From Marinicella litoralis (GTDB lineage: Bacteria; Pseudomonadota; Gammaproteobacteria; Xanthomonadales; Marinicellaceae): a DNA stretch of 64,000 nucleotides. The stretch's first letter is position 1. Each line of letters begins with the position of its first letter. The notes under the pieces were generated by a model. It made no database searches. It saw only the letters and a program-made list of their open reading frames with translations, and was not told where the DNA came from. The position numbers and the translations under genes were made by a program. Where the stretch lies: assembly GCF_002591915.1 (NCBI RefSeq), contig NZ_NIHB01000001.1, positions 1,245,590 to 1,309,589 of the forward strand. Reading direction: 5' to 3'. Shown in pieces: positions 34,766-44,043 of this stretch.

Positions 34766-35197
34766 ATGAAAACAGTCCTCTTAATGTGCAACTTGATTTG
34801 GCTGCAATCTGCTGCCGCGGTAGAGTTGCACCCTGGTTTGAATGGTCCTTGGCATCAAGCTGAAAACCCTGGCCAAGGATTGGTCTTGCACCTCATACCG
34901 GAAAACAATCAAATCTTCATTGCTTGGTTCACCTACTCAGCCAACGGGGGTGAACAAATGTGGTTGACAGCCCATGGTAGTTTGGATAACAACCCGATTC
35001 AATTAACCATTTATCAATCAATCAATGGTCGTTTAAACAGCAATCAACAGTTACCGGAACAAATACTGTGGGGTACAGGAAGTATTGATTTTAGCAGTTG
35101 TTCGGCTGCTGAATTTAATTACCAAGGTGAGGTTCAAGGGAGCATGGCTTTGAGCAGAATCACGGCGCCAATCAGTTGCAGTGAGGCATCACCATGA
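34766..35197 (+). CDS. Small secreted protein with Gly-Gln-Gly domain
   Basis: A 143-residue exported protein. The start at 34766 (MKTVLLMCNLIWLQSAAA) follows GTGGAGATTTGT. A short signal peptide ends near A-A-A. The rest is one domain: 'HQAENPGQGLVLHLIPEN', 'IFIAWFTYSANGGEQMWLTAHG', 'WGTGSIDFSSCSAAEFNY'. The next gene repeats this pattern, so it is a real domain family (N/T-P-G-Q-G ... W-F-T-Y ... G-x-x-Q-x-W ... W-G ... F-x-x-C). It is first of four coupled genes; the 3' end overlaps the next by 4 bases. Function unknown. Confidence 0.72.
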   Translation: MKTVLLMCNLIWLQSAAAVELHPGLNGPWHQAENPGQGLVLHLIPENNQIFIAWFTYSANGGEQMWLTAHGSLDNNPIQLTIYQSINGRLNSNQQLPEQILWGTGSIDFSSCSAAEFNYQGEVQGSMALSRITAPISCSEASP

Positions 35198-35907
35198 AAT
35201 ATGTGAGTTTTATGTTTTATTTACTGTTGTCGCATGTAACCTTGGCTGCCAACCATCAAGTGATCGTCCATGAAAATCGATTTTCACCGGAGGTTGTGAA
35301 TGTGCAATCAGGTGATACGGTTCAATGGGTGGTGACTGCTGGCAACCACCAAATCAGTGCCAATGCAAATAATCAAGCGGTGGCTTTTACATCACCCATG
35401 TTAACGCCGAATTCTCAATTTTCTTTCATTGTGGAAGGCAGTGGCGGTGAAATTTACTACCAAAGTACTGCCGATCCAAACATGCAAGGTGCCATTGTGG
35501 TAGCTGCTGAGGCGAATGATTTTGTAATAGACGAACGGATTAACGCCAATTACTTCAATCCTGACACGCCTGGGCAAGGCATGCTGTTTGAGTATGTGCC
35601 CAGCAGCCAACTGCTCATTGCATATTGGTTCACTTACAACCAAGCTGGAGATTCACAACAGTGGTTTATCGCCACTGGAAATCCAATGGGCAACCGAGCC
35701 ACACTGACAGTTGCAGAACCGATGGGCGGTAAGCTCAATGACCCTCAAACCATCCATGTGGCAACTTGGGGCGAGTTGACCCTGGTGTTTGACAATTGTT
35801 ATCAAGCCACTGCCTATTACAACGCATCAGCTGAGAAACATGCCGGTGAATTTTCGCTGGAAAGGTTGTATCTGGCCCAATCTTGTGAACCGGAGCATTT
35901 ACCATGA
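35194..35907 (+). CDS. Secreted cupredoxin-like plus Gly-Gln-Gly domain protein
   Basis: A 237-residue exported protein. The signal peptide spans about 1-18 (ending L-A-A). A plastocyanin-like domain (about 20-107) has 'HENRFSPEVVNVQSGDTVQW' and 'GNHQI', which in copper proteins gives the first His ligand. The second ligand loop reads 'IYYQSTADPNMQG' where Y-x-C-x-x-H-x-x-M is expected, so Cys and His are missing. The C-terminal domain (about 115-230) repeats the fold of the preceding gene ('NPDTPGQGMLFEYVPSS', 'IAYWFTYNQAGDSQQWFIATG', 'WGELTLVFDNC'). Coupled by 4-base overlaps on both sides. Function unknown. Confidence 0.72.
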   Translation: MKYVSFMFYLLLSHVTLAANHQVIVHENRFSPEVVNVQSGDTVQWVVTAGNHQISANANNQAVAFTSPMLTPNSQFSFIVEGSGGEIYYQSTADPNMQGAIVVAAEANDFVIDERINANYFNPDTPGQGMLFEYVPSSQLLIAYWFTYNQAGDSQQWFIATGNPMGNRATLTVAEPMGGKLNDPQTIHVATWGELTLVFDNCYQATAYYNASAEKHAGEFSLERLYLAQSCEPEHLP

Positions 35908-37469
35908 TACAAGCCAATCAATACCACCAACAACTGAAGAACATTTCTCAGGTGTTGCTGAACAGTGGCATGGGCAAGCTGCCAGCCATGACAAAAACCA
36001 ACGGGCAACCCGTTAAGTTAGATGAACAGCCAGACCTTATGGTTCATTTTTTACGCCGCTGCAGTTATGGGTTTTCAACAGCTGAATTGACATTTGCTCA
36101 AAGCATTGGCTTAGATGCTTATTTAGAATATCAATTGGCACCTGAAGAGATGAACACCGATGCACTTGAAAATTTATTGAACCAAGTCTTTTCTTCATTG
36201 CAAATGTCTTATGCAGAAATCATTGCACGTTCAAGAACTGACAATGATTTCAACCCGGCCTTTGAGTTGATTGCTGCCACTTTAATTCGCGCCGCGTATA
36301 ACCCTTCGCAATTGTTTGAAATCATGGTTGAATTTTGGTCGAATCATTTCAATGTCAACATATTCGATGGACCGATTCAGGTGTTTAAAGGAGTAGATGA
36401 CAGAGACAATGTCAGGCCCAATGCATTAGGCAATTTTAGGGATTTGTTGCATGCCAATGCCAAAAGCCCGGCCATGTTGTATTACTTGGATGGATTTTCA
36501 AACACTGCCGATGGTCCCAATGAAAATTATGCCCGCGAGTTAATGGAATTACATACATTGGGTGTCAATGGAGGCTATTCAGAAGATGACGTTAAAGAGG
36601 TGGCTCGTTGCTTTACAGGATGGACCCTCTCTGAACAAGCCGATGAGTTGTTTGTTTTTTATGCACCAAACCATGACACTGGCAGTAAAACGGTGTTGGG
36701 ACAATTCATCCCAGCTGGTGGTGGCATCGAAGATGGTGAAGCGGTGTTAGACATCTTGGCCAGTCATCCTTCGACAGCGGCTTTCATTGCTAAGAAATTG
36801 TGTCAAAGATTTATCAGTGATACGCCACCTCAAGCGGTTATTGATGCGGTGGCTGCCACTTTTGTACAAACCGATGGAGACATCAAAGCCATTTTGAGGA
36901 CCTTGTTTACCCATGCAGAGTTTGCTACATCAGCAGGACAAAAATTTAAACGCCCGATTGAGTATGTGTTGTCGATATTTAGATCATTGAGTCCCTTAAG
37001 TACAGGGCGTTCATTTGAATTTATCTATCGACAAGTGCGCAATCTTGGGCAAACTCCTTTTTCTTATCCAGCGCCTACTGGTTACAGTGATGAGTCCAGT
37101 AGCTGGCTCAATACCAATGCCTTATTGGATCGCTGGAATTTAGGTTTTGCGATTGGCTTTGGCGATTTGGGTTTGGGGCGCAATGTCGATGACGACAATA
37201 CCGCAGGTTCAGGTCCTCTGGCCGCAGATTTTTTATCCATTCCAGTGCTTACCATGCTGGGTTCGGCTCGCACGGCAGCAGCCATCACTGATCGCATGGT
37301 TGAACAAGTATTGCACCATTCGATCAACCAAAATGATCGCGATGCTTTGATCAAATTAGCCGCTGATGGTGAACCAGTGACGGTACCATTGTCATTAGAT
37401 CAGGCCATGGCCAGTGCTCGTGCTGTGTTGGCTGTTTTATTGGCCTCACGCTATTTCCAACAAAGATAA
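35904..37469 (+). CDS. DUF1800 family protein
   Basis: A 521-residue member of the DUF1800 family, which is nearly always paired with DUF1501. Family motifs seen: 'FLRRCSYGFSTAEL' near the start, 'FWSNHFNVN', 'ENYARELMELHTLGVNGGYSEDDVKEVARCFTGWTL', 'FIAKKLCQRFISDTPP' and 'FKRPIEYVLSIFRSL'. No signal peptide is visible: the N-terminus is polar, and the ATG at 35904 has CGGAG about 9 bases upstream. Export would have to depend on a partner. It overlaps the upstream gene by 4 bases and is followed by the DUF1501 gene after 13 bases. Confidence 0.88.
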   Translation: MIQANQYHQQLKNISQVLLNSGMGKLPAMTKTNGQPVKLDEQPDLMVHFLRRCSYGFSTAELTFAQSIGLDAYLEYQLAPEEMNTDALENLLNQVFSSLQMSYAEIIARSRTDNDFNPAFELIAATLIRAAYNPSQLFEIMVEFWSNHFNVNIFDGPIQVFKGVDDRDNVRPNALGNFRDLLHANAKSPAMLYYLDGFSNTADGPNENYARELMELHTLGVNGGYSEDDVKEVARCFTGWTLSEQADELFVFYAPNHDTGSKTVLGQFIPAGGGIEDGEAVLDILASHPSTAAFIAKKLCQRFISDTPPQAVIDAVAATFVQTDGDIKAILRTLFTHAEFATSAGQKFKRPIEYVLSIFRSLSPLSTGRSFEFIYRQVRNLGQTPFSYPAPTGYSDESSSWLNTNALLDRWNLGFAIGFGDLGLGRNVDDDNTAGSGPLAADFLSIPVLTMLGSARTAAAITDRMVEQVLHHSINQNDRDALIKLAADGEPVTVPLSLDQAMASARAVLAVLLASRYFQQR

Positions 37470-37482
37470 TGGGGAATTGAAA

Positions 37483-38691
37483 ATGAAAAGAAGAGAATTC
37501 TTAAAGATATCTGGTTTGGCTGCTGTGCCTTTAATCAGTCCCCGGTTGGTGTTTGCTCAGCAGCAAGGCTCATCTGCCAGTGATGTTTTGGTATGTGTTT
37601 ACCAACGCGGTGCGGCTGATGGTTTGAATTTAGTGGTCCCCCATGGTGATGCTGATTATTATTTGAAGCGGCCCAATATTGGTATAGCCAAGCCTAATCA
37701 GAGCAATGGGGCCATTGATTTGGATGGTTATTTTGGCTTGAATCCGAATATGGCTTCACTGAAACCAATTTATGATGCAGGAGATTTGGCGGTGGTACAT
37801 GCCGTGGGTTCCCCAGATCCTTCGCGCTCCCATTTTGAAGCGCAGGATTATATGGAATTTGGTACACCTGGGATTAACACCACTGCAGATGGTTGGTTGA
37901 ATCGGTACTTGTCAACTTTGGCCTCACCTGCCTCAACTTTTCAAGGTGTGGGTTTTGGTCATGTGCAACTGGCTTTGCAAGGTCAGCAGCCGGTGGTTGG
38001 AATGAACTCAATTGATGGTTATGACTTGAATACCCATGCCGATGATGAGGATCCATTGCGCACAGCCATCACTGAATTGTTCAACCAATCGGCAGAGATT
38101 GATGATGCTTCTCACAACATTCTGGCCTCAGTGGATGAGCTCAAAATGGCTGACCCTGGTTCGATTGAAGTTGAAAATAATGCAGTTTACCCGCCCTCAC
38201 CATTTGGAAATGACATGAAGCAAGTGGCACAGTTAATCAAGTCAGGGATTGGTTTGCAAGTGGCTTGTGTTGATGTTGGAGGCTGGGATCATCATGATCA
38301 GTTGGTTGCGGCGATGAGTCCTTTGGCGGCCGATTTTGCCGATACCCTGGCGGCTTTTTATACTGACTTGGGTGCGAATATGTCCGGGGTTACAGTGGTC
38401 ACCATGACAGAGTTCGGTCGACGGGTGGCCGAAAATGCATCCTTAGGTACTGACCATGGCCATGGTTCAGTGATGTTTGCCATGGGAGCAGGCACCCATG
38501 GTGGCCAAGTGATTACTGATTGGCCCGGCTTGGCAGAGCAAAATTTGTTTCAGGGTGATTTGGCCATCACCACCGACTATCGAACGGTATTGGCTGATGC
38601 TTTGATCAACCGACTATCAGCCCAAGACATCAGTACAGTTTTCCCAGGTTTTCAAGGTCCATTAAGTGCCGGCGTGTTTTCTGCCTTATAA
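37483..38691 (+). CDS. DUF1501 family protein, Tat-exported
   Basis: A 402-residue protein. The start at 37483 (MKRREFLKISGLAAVPLISP) gives a textbook Tat signal with R-R-E-F-L-K and cleavage near V-F-A; it follows GGGGAATTG. Family motifs: 'VLVCVYQRGAADGLNLVVPHGD', 'SHFEAQDYMEFG', 'VGGWDHHDQ' and 'VVTMTEFGRRVAENASLGTDHGHGSVMFAMG', which resemble alkaline-phosphatase-superfamily/sulfatase-like metal sites. It forms a pair with DUF1800. The substrate is unknown. Confidence 0.88.
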   Translation: MKRREFLKISGLAAVPLISPRLVFAQQQGSSASDVLVCVYQRGAADGLNLVVPHGDADYYLKRPNIGIAKPNQSNGAIDLDGYFGLNPNMASLKPIYDAGDLAVVHAVGSPDPSRSHFEAQDYMEFGTPGINTTADGWLNRYLSTLASPASTFQGVGFGHVQLALQGQQPVVGMNSIDGYDLNTHADDEDPLRTAITELFNQSAEIDDASHNILASVDELKMADPGSIEVENNAVYPPSPFGNDMKQVAQLIKSGIGLQVACVDVGGWDHHDQLVAAMSPLAADFADTLAAFYTDLGANMSGVTVVTMTEFGRRVAENASLGTDHGHGSVMFAMGAGTHGGQVITDWPGLAEQNLFQGDLAITTDYRTVLADALINRLSAQDISTVFPGFQGPLSAGVFSAL

Positions 38692-38953
38692 GTAAATACA
38701 GTCAACGGCCATGAATGCTTGGTTTGTGCTGATTGACTGTATTGATTGGGTGAATAACACATCAAATTAAACATTCTTTAAGAGCCTAAGTACATGCCTT
38801 GTTATAAAAATTTGAGAAATAGGGGTCATGGTATTAGATTTTAAATGCAAGTATTTGATGAATCCTGTAGGATGTTGTCGTTGACACAGGGTATTGATTT
38901 GCAACATTATCATGTGGCCAATGCATTCCAATCAAACCAAAAAAAGAGGACGT

Positions 38954-41900
38954 ATGAAGAAGACCCCATTAATAATCATTTGTTTATTTTTTGCCGCAAC
39001 ATGCTTTGCTGCTGAAACGAACGACACCGTTGAGAAAGTGGCACAAATAACACCTTTTCATATTTTGTACCAAGGCCAACTTGATGTTGCCAATGATGTC
39101 AAAGTCAGACAAGACATCACAGTGACCTATTACCAGCCGAAAACCCAAAAAAAATTATTCACTGAAATACATAAAAACACCAGTATTGATCAAGGTGTAT
39201 TTAACATCACTTTGGGTCAAGGCCAAGCCAAAAATGGTTGGTTTGCTCCCTATAAATCGATGCATGAAGTGTTTTTAAAAAATGACGTGATTGACCTGTC
39301 TTTTAAAGTAGGCGACGTGGTGCAATACCCAATGGTGAGCCTGAAGCCTGCAGGTCATTCGATGGCATCTTCAATGGCCCTCTCTGGGGTGCAAAATAAC
39401 AACAAATTGCATTCCAAAGGCTATAAGAAAGCCGGTAAAACCAGTGCATACCAAGCAACGGTATTGAGTGCGTCGATGGAAAAAACGGTGCCGGTAGATA
39501 CCTTTGCCCGTAAAACCAATCCTTTCACAGTTGCTATGAATGGTCCTGTATTAAGCCAGCCTTTGAGAAGTTTGCCGGTCATAGAAAGCACGCCTTTTGT
39601 TGATAAAGAAGTGAATTCCATCAGGCATGAAACCCTGTTTGATAAAGACGGCAATCGTTACGGCACCGTTGAAAGCAAACAGTTTGATCCACTGGTGAAT
39701 GATGCGGCCACCACAGGGCCATCATTACCTACTCCTGATCCCATCATGAATTTTGCTGGCATGGATAACATCAATGGGGTTTTACCTCCAGACATTGAAG
39801 GTGCAGTTGGAGAAACGTATTATGTTCAACAAGTAAACCTGTCTACCGCCGTTTACAGCAAAGACACGGGCGCTCTGGTGGCTGGGCCTTTCAATACCAA
39901 TCAATTGTGGTCTGGCTTTGGCGGTTCTTGTCAATCAGACAACAGCGGTGATGCGATTGCCTTGTATGATGAGCCTGCCAAAAGATGGGTGTTGACGCAA
40001 TTTGCAGTGACAACGGCCACCTCGGTATGTTTTGCGGTTTCTGTGACCAGCGATCCTACTGGCAATTATTATTTGTATGAATTACCAGCACAACGCTTCC
40101 CTGATTATTATAAATTGGGTGTTTGGCCGGCCGCTGATAACAACGCTTATTTCATGACTACCAACTCTGGCCAAGCGGGTGCCTATGATGTTTATGCCAT
40201 TGATCGTGAGTCATTGTTGAATGGCACCACACCACGTACCGCACAGTTTTTTCAGAGTTATTACAATTTATTGATGCCAGCTGATGTGGACGGCACTTTG
40301 CCTGATGATACCACTCCTGGTTATTTGTATACTTTTCGTGCCGGTGGTGAGAGTTATTTCACCGACCCAACAAATGTTGATTCATTGGATATATTTGAGT
40401 TTGATGTAGACTGGAATAACCCTGCAAACTCCACTTTAACGCGTGTTCAAGAGATTACCACCAATGATGGTTTGGCTGATTTTAACTGGACGGTCTGTGG
40501 CTTTTTTAACAGCGATTGTTTGCCACAACCCGGTGGAGTCAACCTTGACAGTGGCTCATGGTGGCCATTGCAAAGGTTGCAATACCGAAGATTTGCTACC
40601 CATGAGACCTTGGTTGGTACCTGGGTGGTTGATGTAGAAGCTGCCGGTGATCGCGCCGCGCCGCGTTGGTTTGAGTTAAACAAACCAGCAAACTCTTGGG
40701 TCATCGCACAACAAGGCACCTTCTCACCGGATACTGAACATCGGTTCTTGCCGAGTATCTCAATGGATGCTTCAGGCGGTATAGGCATGGTGTTTTCGAA
40801 AGTGTCTTCAAGCACATTTGCTTCCATGTATTACACCTCAAGAGGTAAAAATGACCCACCAGGTGTGATGCGTGATGAAAAATTATTGATCGCTGGAGCC
40901 GGTACTCAAACCAGTAGCAGCAATCGATGGGGTGATTACGCATCCATGGATGTGGACCCGGTTGATGGATGTACTTTTTGGATGACCTCCGAACACATTC
41001 CCAGCACAGGTGGTGCACCTTGGGCCACACAAATTGGCTCGTTCAGTTTGCCCGAATGTGCTTCTGTATTTACCAGCACACCGTCTGCTGAAGTATGTAC
41101 CTTGAACAACACCACAACTTCATTTGACCTGACTTTGTCTGAAGGTTTTACAGGAACAACCAATTTATCAGTCAGCGGTTGTCCAACCGGTGCCACCTGT
41201 GGATTCAGTTCAAACCCGATTGTCAATCCAAACAACACCAGTACCTTGGATTTGAGTGGCTTGAACAATGCAGGGTCTGGGGATTCAACCTTGGTGGTAA
41301 CTGCAGCGGACAGTGTTGATTCATCAATCAGCAACGATGTGTTTTTCAATTTAAACTTATTCGACGCGACACCTGGAGCACCTGGTTTGGTTTCGCCAAC
41401 GACCAATCAAATGACATTGACTTCGGTGCTCTTGGAGTGGGCCAATGCAGGTCAAGCGCAAGAGTATTATGTTGAGTTGGATGATGACCCGGCGTTTGGT
41501 TCTATCGATGTGTCAGGTACTGTGTCAGGCAACAGTTTTACTGCCACTGGCTTGAACAATGCGACCTGCTATTTTTGGCGAGTGGCATCATCAAACCTTT
41601 GTGGCATTGGTGACAGTTCAACGGTTCGTCAATTTTACACTGGTAACATGGTAACCTTTGCTCCCGAATTGAGTACAGATGTGCCGAAAACCATCACCAC
41701 AGTCCCTAATGTGGTCACATCTGACTTAGAAATTACGGGCGTCGGTGACATATCTGATGTTAACGTGGTTGATTTAATCGGTACCCATACTTACATGGGA
41801 GATTTGACCTTCAGCTTAACTTCGCCAGAAGGAACAACAGTCACTTTAATGGGTGGTGCCTGTGGTACGGATGAGGATTTTGACATCAATTTTGATGATG

Positions 41901-42148
41901 AAGCCGCTTCAGCCAACTTCCCATGTCCTCCAGTGGACGGTGGAAGCTACATTCCATCCAGCCCATTGTCAGCATTTGACGGCGAAAATGCCGATGGGAT
42001 TTGGGTGTTGACCGTTACCGATGGTTTCAATGCCGATGGTGGATCGTTGAATTCATGGGGACTCGAGTTTGAAGGTTTGTCTGACCCAGGTGCTTTGACG
42101 TGTCCTGATTTGATTTTTGAAAATAATTTCGAGTTGGTTTTACCTTAA
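38954..42148 (+). CDS. Very large secreted protein with C-terminal P-domain
   Basis: A 1,064-residue exported protein. The start at 38954 (MKKTPLIIICLFFAATCFAA) follows AAGAGGACG and gives a good signal peptide; 20 residues upstream in frame are rejected. The N-terminal region (about 40-330) is unrecognised. The middle (about 240-690) has repeated aromatic/Gly blocks of propeller style ('NINGVLPPDIEGAVGETYYVQQVN', 'LYDEPAKRWVLTQFAV', 'FPDYYKLGVWPAADNNAYFMT'). A fibronectin-like region follows ('LEWANAGQAQEYYVELDDDP'), then a proprotein convertase P-domain (about 925-1045, 'GDISDVNVVDLIGTHTYMGD', 'FDGENADGIWVLTVTD'). The tail is 'LIFENNFELVLP'. No protease triad is seen. Confidence 0.75.
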   Translation: MKKTPLIIICLFFAATCFAAETNDTVEKVAQITPFHILYQGQLDVANDVKVRQDITVTYYQPKTQKKLFTEIHKNTSIDQGVFNITLGQGQAKNGWFAPYKSMHEVFLKNDVIDLSFKVGDVVQYPMVSLKPAGHSMASSMALSGVQNNNKLHSKGYKKAGKTSAYQATVLSASMEKTVPVDTFARKTNPFTVAMNGPVLSQPLRSLPVIESTPFVDKEVNSIRHETLFDKDGNRYGTVESKQFDPLVNDAATTGPSLPTPDPIMNFAGMDNINGVLPPDIEGAVGETYYVQQVNLSTAVYSKDTGALVAGPFNTNQLWSGFGGSCQSDNSGDAIALYDEPAKRWVLTQFAVTTATSVCFAVSVTSDPTGNYYLYELPAQRFPDYYKLGVWPAADNNAYFMTTNSGQAGAYDVYAIDRESLLNGTTPRTAQFFQSYYNLLMPADVDGTLPDDTTPGYLYTFRAGGESYFTDPTNVDSLDIFEFDVDWNNPANSTLTRVQEITTNDGLADFNWTVCGFFNSDCLPQPGGVNLDSGSWWPLQRLQYRRFATHETLVGTWVVDVEAAGDRAAPRWFELNKPANSWVIAQQGTFSPDTEHRFLPSISMDASGGIGMVFSKVSSSTFASMYYTSRGKNDPPGVMRDEKLLIAGAGTQTSSSNRWGDYASMDVDPVDGCTFWMTSEHIPSTGGAPWATQIGSFSLPECASVFTSTPSAEVCTLNNTTTSFDLTLSEGFTGTTNLSVSGCPTGATCGFSSNPIVNPNNTSTLDLSGLNNAGSGDSTLVVTAADSVDSSISNDVFFNLNLFDATPGAPGLVSPTTNQMTLTSVLLEWANAGQAQEYYVELDDDPAFGSIDVSGTVSGNSFTATGLNNATCYFWRVASSNLCGIGDSSTVRQFYTGNMVTFAPELSTDVPKTITTVPNVVTSDLEITGVGDISDVNVVDLIGTHTYMGDLTFSLTSPEGTTVTLMGGACGTDEDFDINFDDEAASANFPCPPVDGGSYIPSSPLSAFDGENADGIWVLTVTDGFNADGGSLNSWGLEFEGLSDPGALTCPDLIFENNFELVLP

Positions 42149-42189
42149 ATCCAGGTGAATCAATAGATCATTCAATGATCTTAATGACG

Positions 42190-42229
42190 GTGGCTTTGGT
42201 TGGTTTCAATCAAGGCCACAGTTTTTTTT
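42190..42229 (+). terminator. Rho-independent terminator after the P-domain protein
   Basis: A 13-bp stem (gtggctttggttg / caatcaaggccac, with two G-U pairs) around a short loop, then agtttttttt. It lies about 40 bases past the stop codon. Confidence 0.85.
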
Positions 42230-42400
42230 GGGGGGATATATACTTGTTTAAATTGAACAACAGGGTCGATTGTCAGGTGTCCTTCAGTCTTTGGTTTTAA
42301 AATACAGAACCCTCAGATTTTTAACAATATTTTAAGCCTTCGTTAACTATACTGAAGTACGAATATGTTCATTTAAAAACCACTTAACAGGGACGCTACC

Positions 42401-43849
42401 ATGAAAAAAATTCTAATCATCATCATTTTAATGGCTGTTTTTAATGGTGCCTCAGCAGTAAATACCAACCCAGGTGGGTATGGCGAAGCAGTGATACTGC
42501 CTTACTATACAGTCAACAACAACCTCAATACAGTCATGACCATCAACAACTCGACTGAAATGACCAAAGCCATTAAAGTGCATTTCCGTGAAGGCAGGGA
42601 AGGCAAAGCGGTACTGACATTTAATGTGTACTTGGGCCCCAATGACATTTGGGCCGCCGCATTGGTTCCGGCCGTTTCAACCGTTTTTGGTCACGAAGGG
42701 GAGGATTCCGTCCGCTTGTTTTTTGTTGATAATTCCTGTGCCCCATTTCTTTTTTCGGGGCAGGAGTTTTTACCTTTTGAGGTTGATGCTGAATCAGATG
42801 ATACCGACATGTTGCGCAGCAGAGAAGGATTTATTGAAGTGATAGAGATGGGTGAGTTGGATCCGGTCAGCGGATTGGGTTTTGATGCAAGACCCACTGC
42901 CAATGGCGACAACAATTGTGCCAATCTCGAAGCAGCCCTTGCGGGTGGGATTTGGGATGAAGACAATGGCGGAGATTTAACGGCACAGCTGCTACCAGTT
43001 AATGGGGGCATAACGGCCAATCTTGGCATCATTGATGTGGCCGAAGGGGTGATGTTTTCGGTTGATGGTGTGGCCTTAGAAAACTTTTTCCCAGCTGACA
43101 GCCTGTTCCACACCACCACAGGCGAAACACGCATTCCCTCACTGAACCATGCAGACACCACCAGTGTGGTCATCAACGATGATGGTGAACCGATCAGTAC
43201 TCAATGGGAACATGGCTACCAAGCCGTCAGTGCGGTGTTGATGAAATACCAGCTTGAAAGTTTTTATGATGTTGAACCCAATATAGCAGCCAAAACCGAA
43301 GTGGTGCTGACCATGCCCACCAAAAGATTTTATCTGGGTTCAAATCTAATGGTAGAACAGCCGTTTACCCATCTGCAGACCGAACAATACTATTCATGCG
43401 CAAGGTATGACACCATTGTTAGCGATCGCGATGCTACCAATAGTCATTGCAGCACCGGTCCCTATGGTCCAGGCTGTTATAACAACCCTGAAATTTCCAC
43501 AGTTAAATTAACGCCGATTCCACCGCCGGTTGAAATGCATTTGTGTTATGACGTCAGTGTGTTGCAATTACTTGGCGAAGACAGCGTCCCTGGTTTTGAG
43601 GGCACACAAGTTTTGGGTTCACCTTACTTTGATTATCGAGACGTTTACAGTTTTCAAGCAGGTAAATTGCGCCTGGACTTGGGTCAAATGGTCACATCAC
43701 CCAGCGGCGAACAATACCATGGACTTCCAGTGTTGGCCTCAACTTTCACAAAATACACCAACGCCAATGCTGCCCCCGGTTTGATGGCCCAATATGGTGG
43801 GGTGCATGAGGTGTTTTACAAAACTCGGGTCGACCCGCCAGCGCAATAA
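42401..43849 (+). CDS. Secreted protein of unknown function
   Basis: A 482-residue exported protein with a signal peptide of about 20 residues (M-K-K-I-L-I-I-I, ending A-S-A). The mature part begins 'NTNPGGYGEAVILPYYTVNN' and 'LNTVMTINNSTEMTKAIKVHF', a beta-rich region like a surface-protein sandwich, and contains several Cys (for example 'NSCAPF', 'CYNNPEIS', 'HLCYDVS') that could form periplasmic disulfides. It has no metal or protease motif and does not end in the IFxxGFE-like tail. A single gene with its own upstream AT-rich promoter region, followed by a hairpin at 43873-43917. Function unknown. Confidence 0.7.
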   Translation: MKKILIIIILMAVFNGASAVNTNPGGYGEAVILPYYTVNNNLNTVMTINNSTEMTKAIKVHFREGREGKAVLTFNVYLGPNDIWAAALVPAVSTVFGHEGEDSVRLFFVDNSCAPFLFSGQEFLPFEVDAESDDTDMLRSREGFIEVIEMGELDPVSGLGFDARPTANGDNNCANLEAALAGGIWDEDNGGDLTAQLLPVNGGITANLGIIDVAEGVMFSVDGVALENFFPADSLFHTTTGETRIPSLNHADTTSVVINDDGEPISTQWEHGYQAVSAVLMKYQLESFYDVEPNIAAKTEVVLTMPTKRFYLGSNLMVEQPFTHLQTEQYYSCARYDTIVSDRDATNSHCSTGPYGPGCYNNPEISTVKLTPIPPPVEMHLCYDVSVLQLLGEDSVPGFEGTQVLGSPYFDYRDVYSFQAGKLRLDLGQMVTSPSGEQYHGLPVLASTFTKYTNANAAPGLMAQYGGVHEVFYKTRVDPPAQ

Positions 43850-43872
43850 AAATCAGAAAAATTGTTGTACCC

Positions 43873-43917
43873 AAGGGAGTCGTCAACTGCATTATCAGGG
43901 TGGCAGTGGACTCCCTT
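43873..43917. terminator. Long hairpin after the 482-residue secreted protein gene
   Basis: Outer stem aagggagtc / gactccctt with an additional inner pairing (actgc / gcagt). No T run follows, so terminator strength is uncertain; it may stabilise the 3' end. Confidence 0.5.
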
Positions 43918-44043
43918 AATCACTGTTAAGCTCGCTACATCAAAGTGCGGTATGCTTGTCTATATCCTTCGATTTATCTATACAAACAAGTGACAACGTA
44001 GTTGTGCTAAAATCATTGTGTTTTATACAAGAAGGAGAGAACA

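Noticed and set aside
38954-42148. Subtilisin-like convertase
   Set aside because: A P-domain is present, but no D/H/S protease motifs are visible, so protease activity cannot be claimed.
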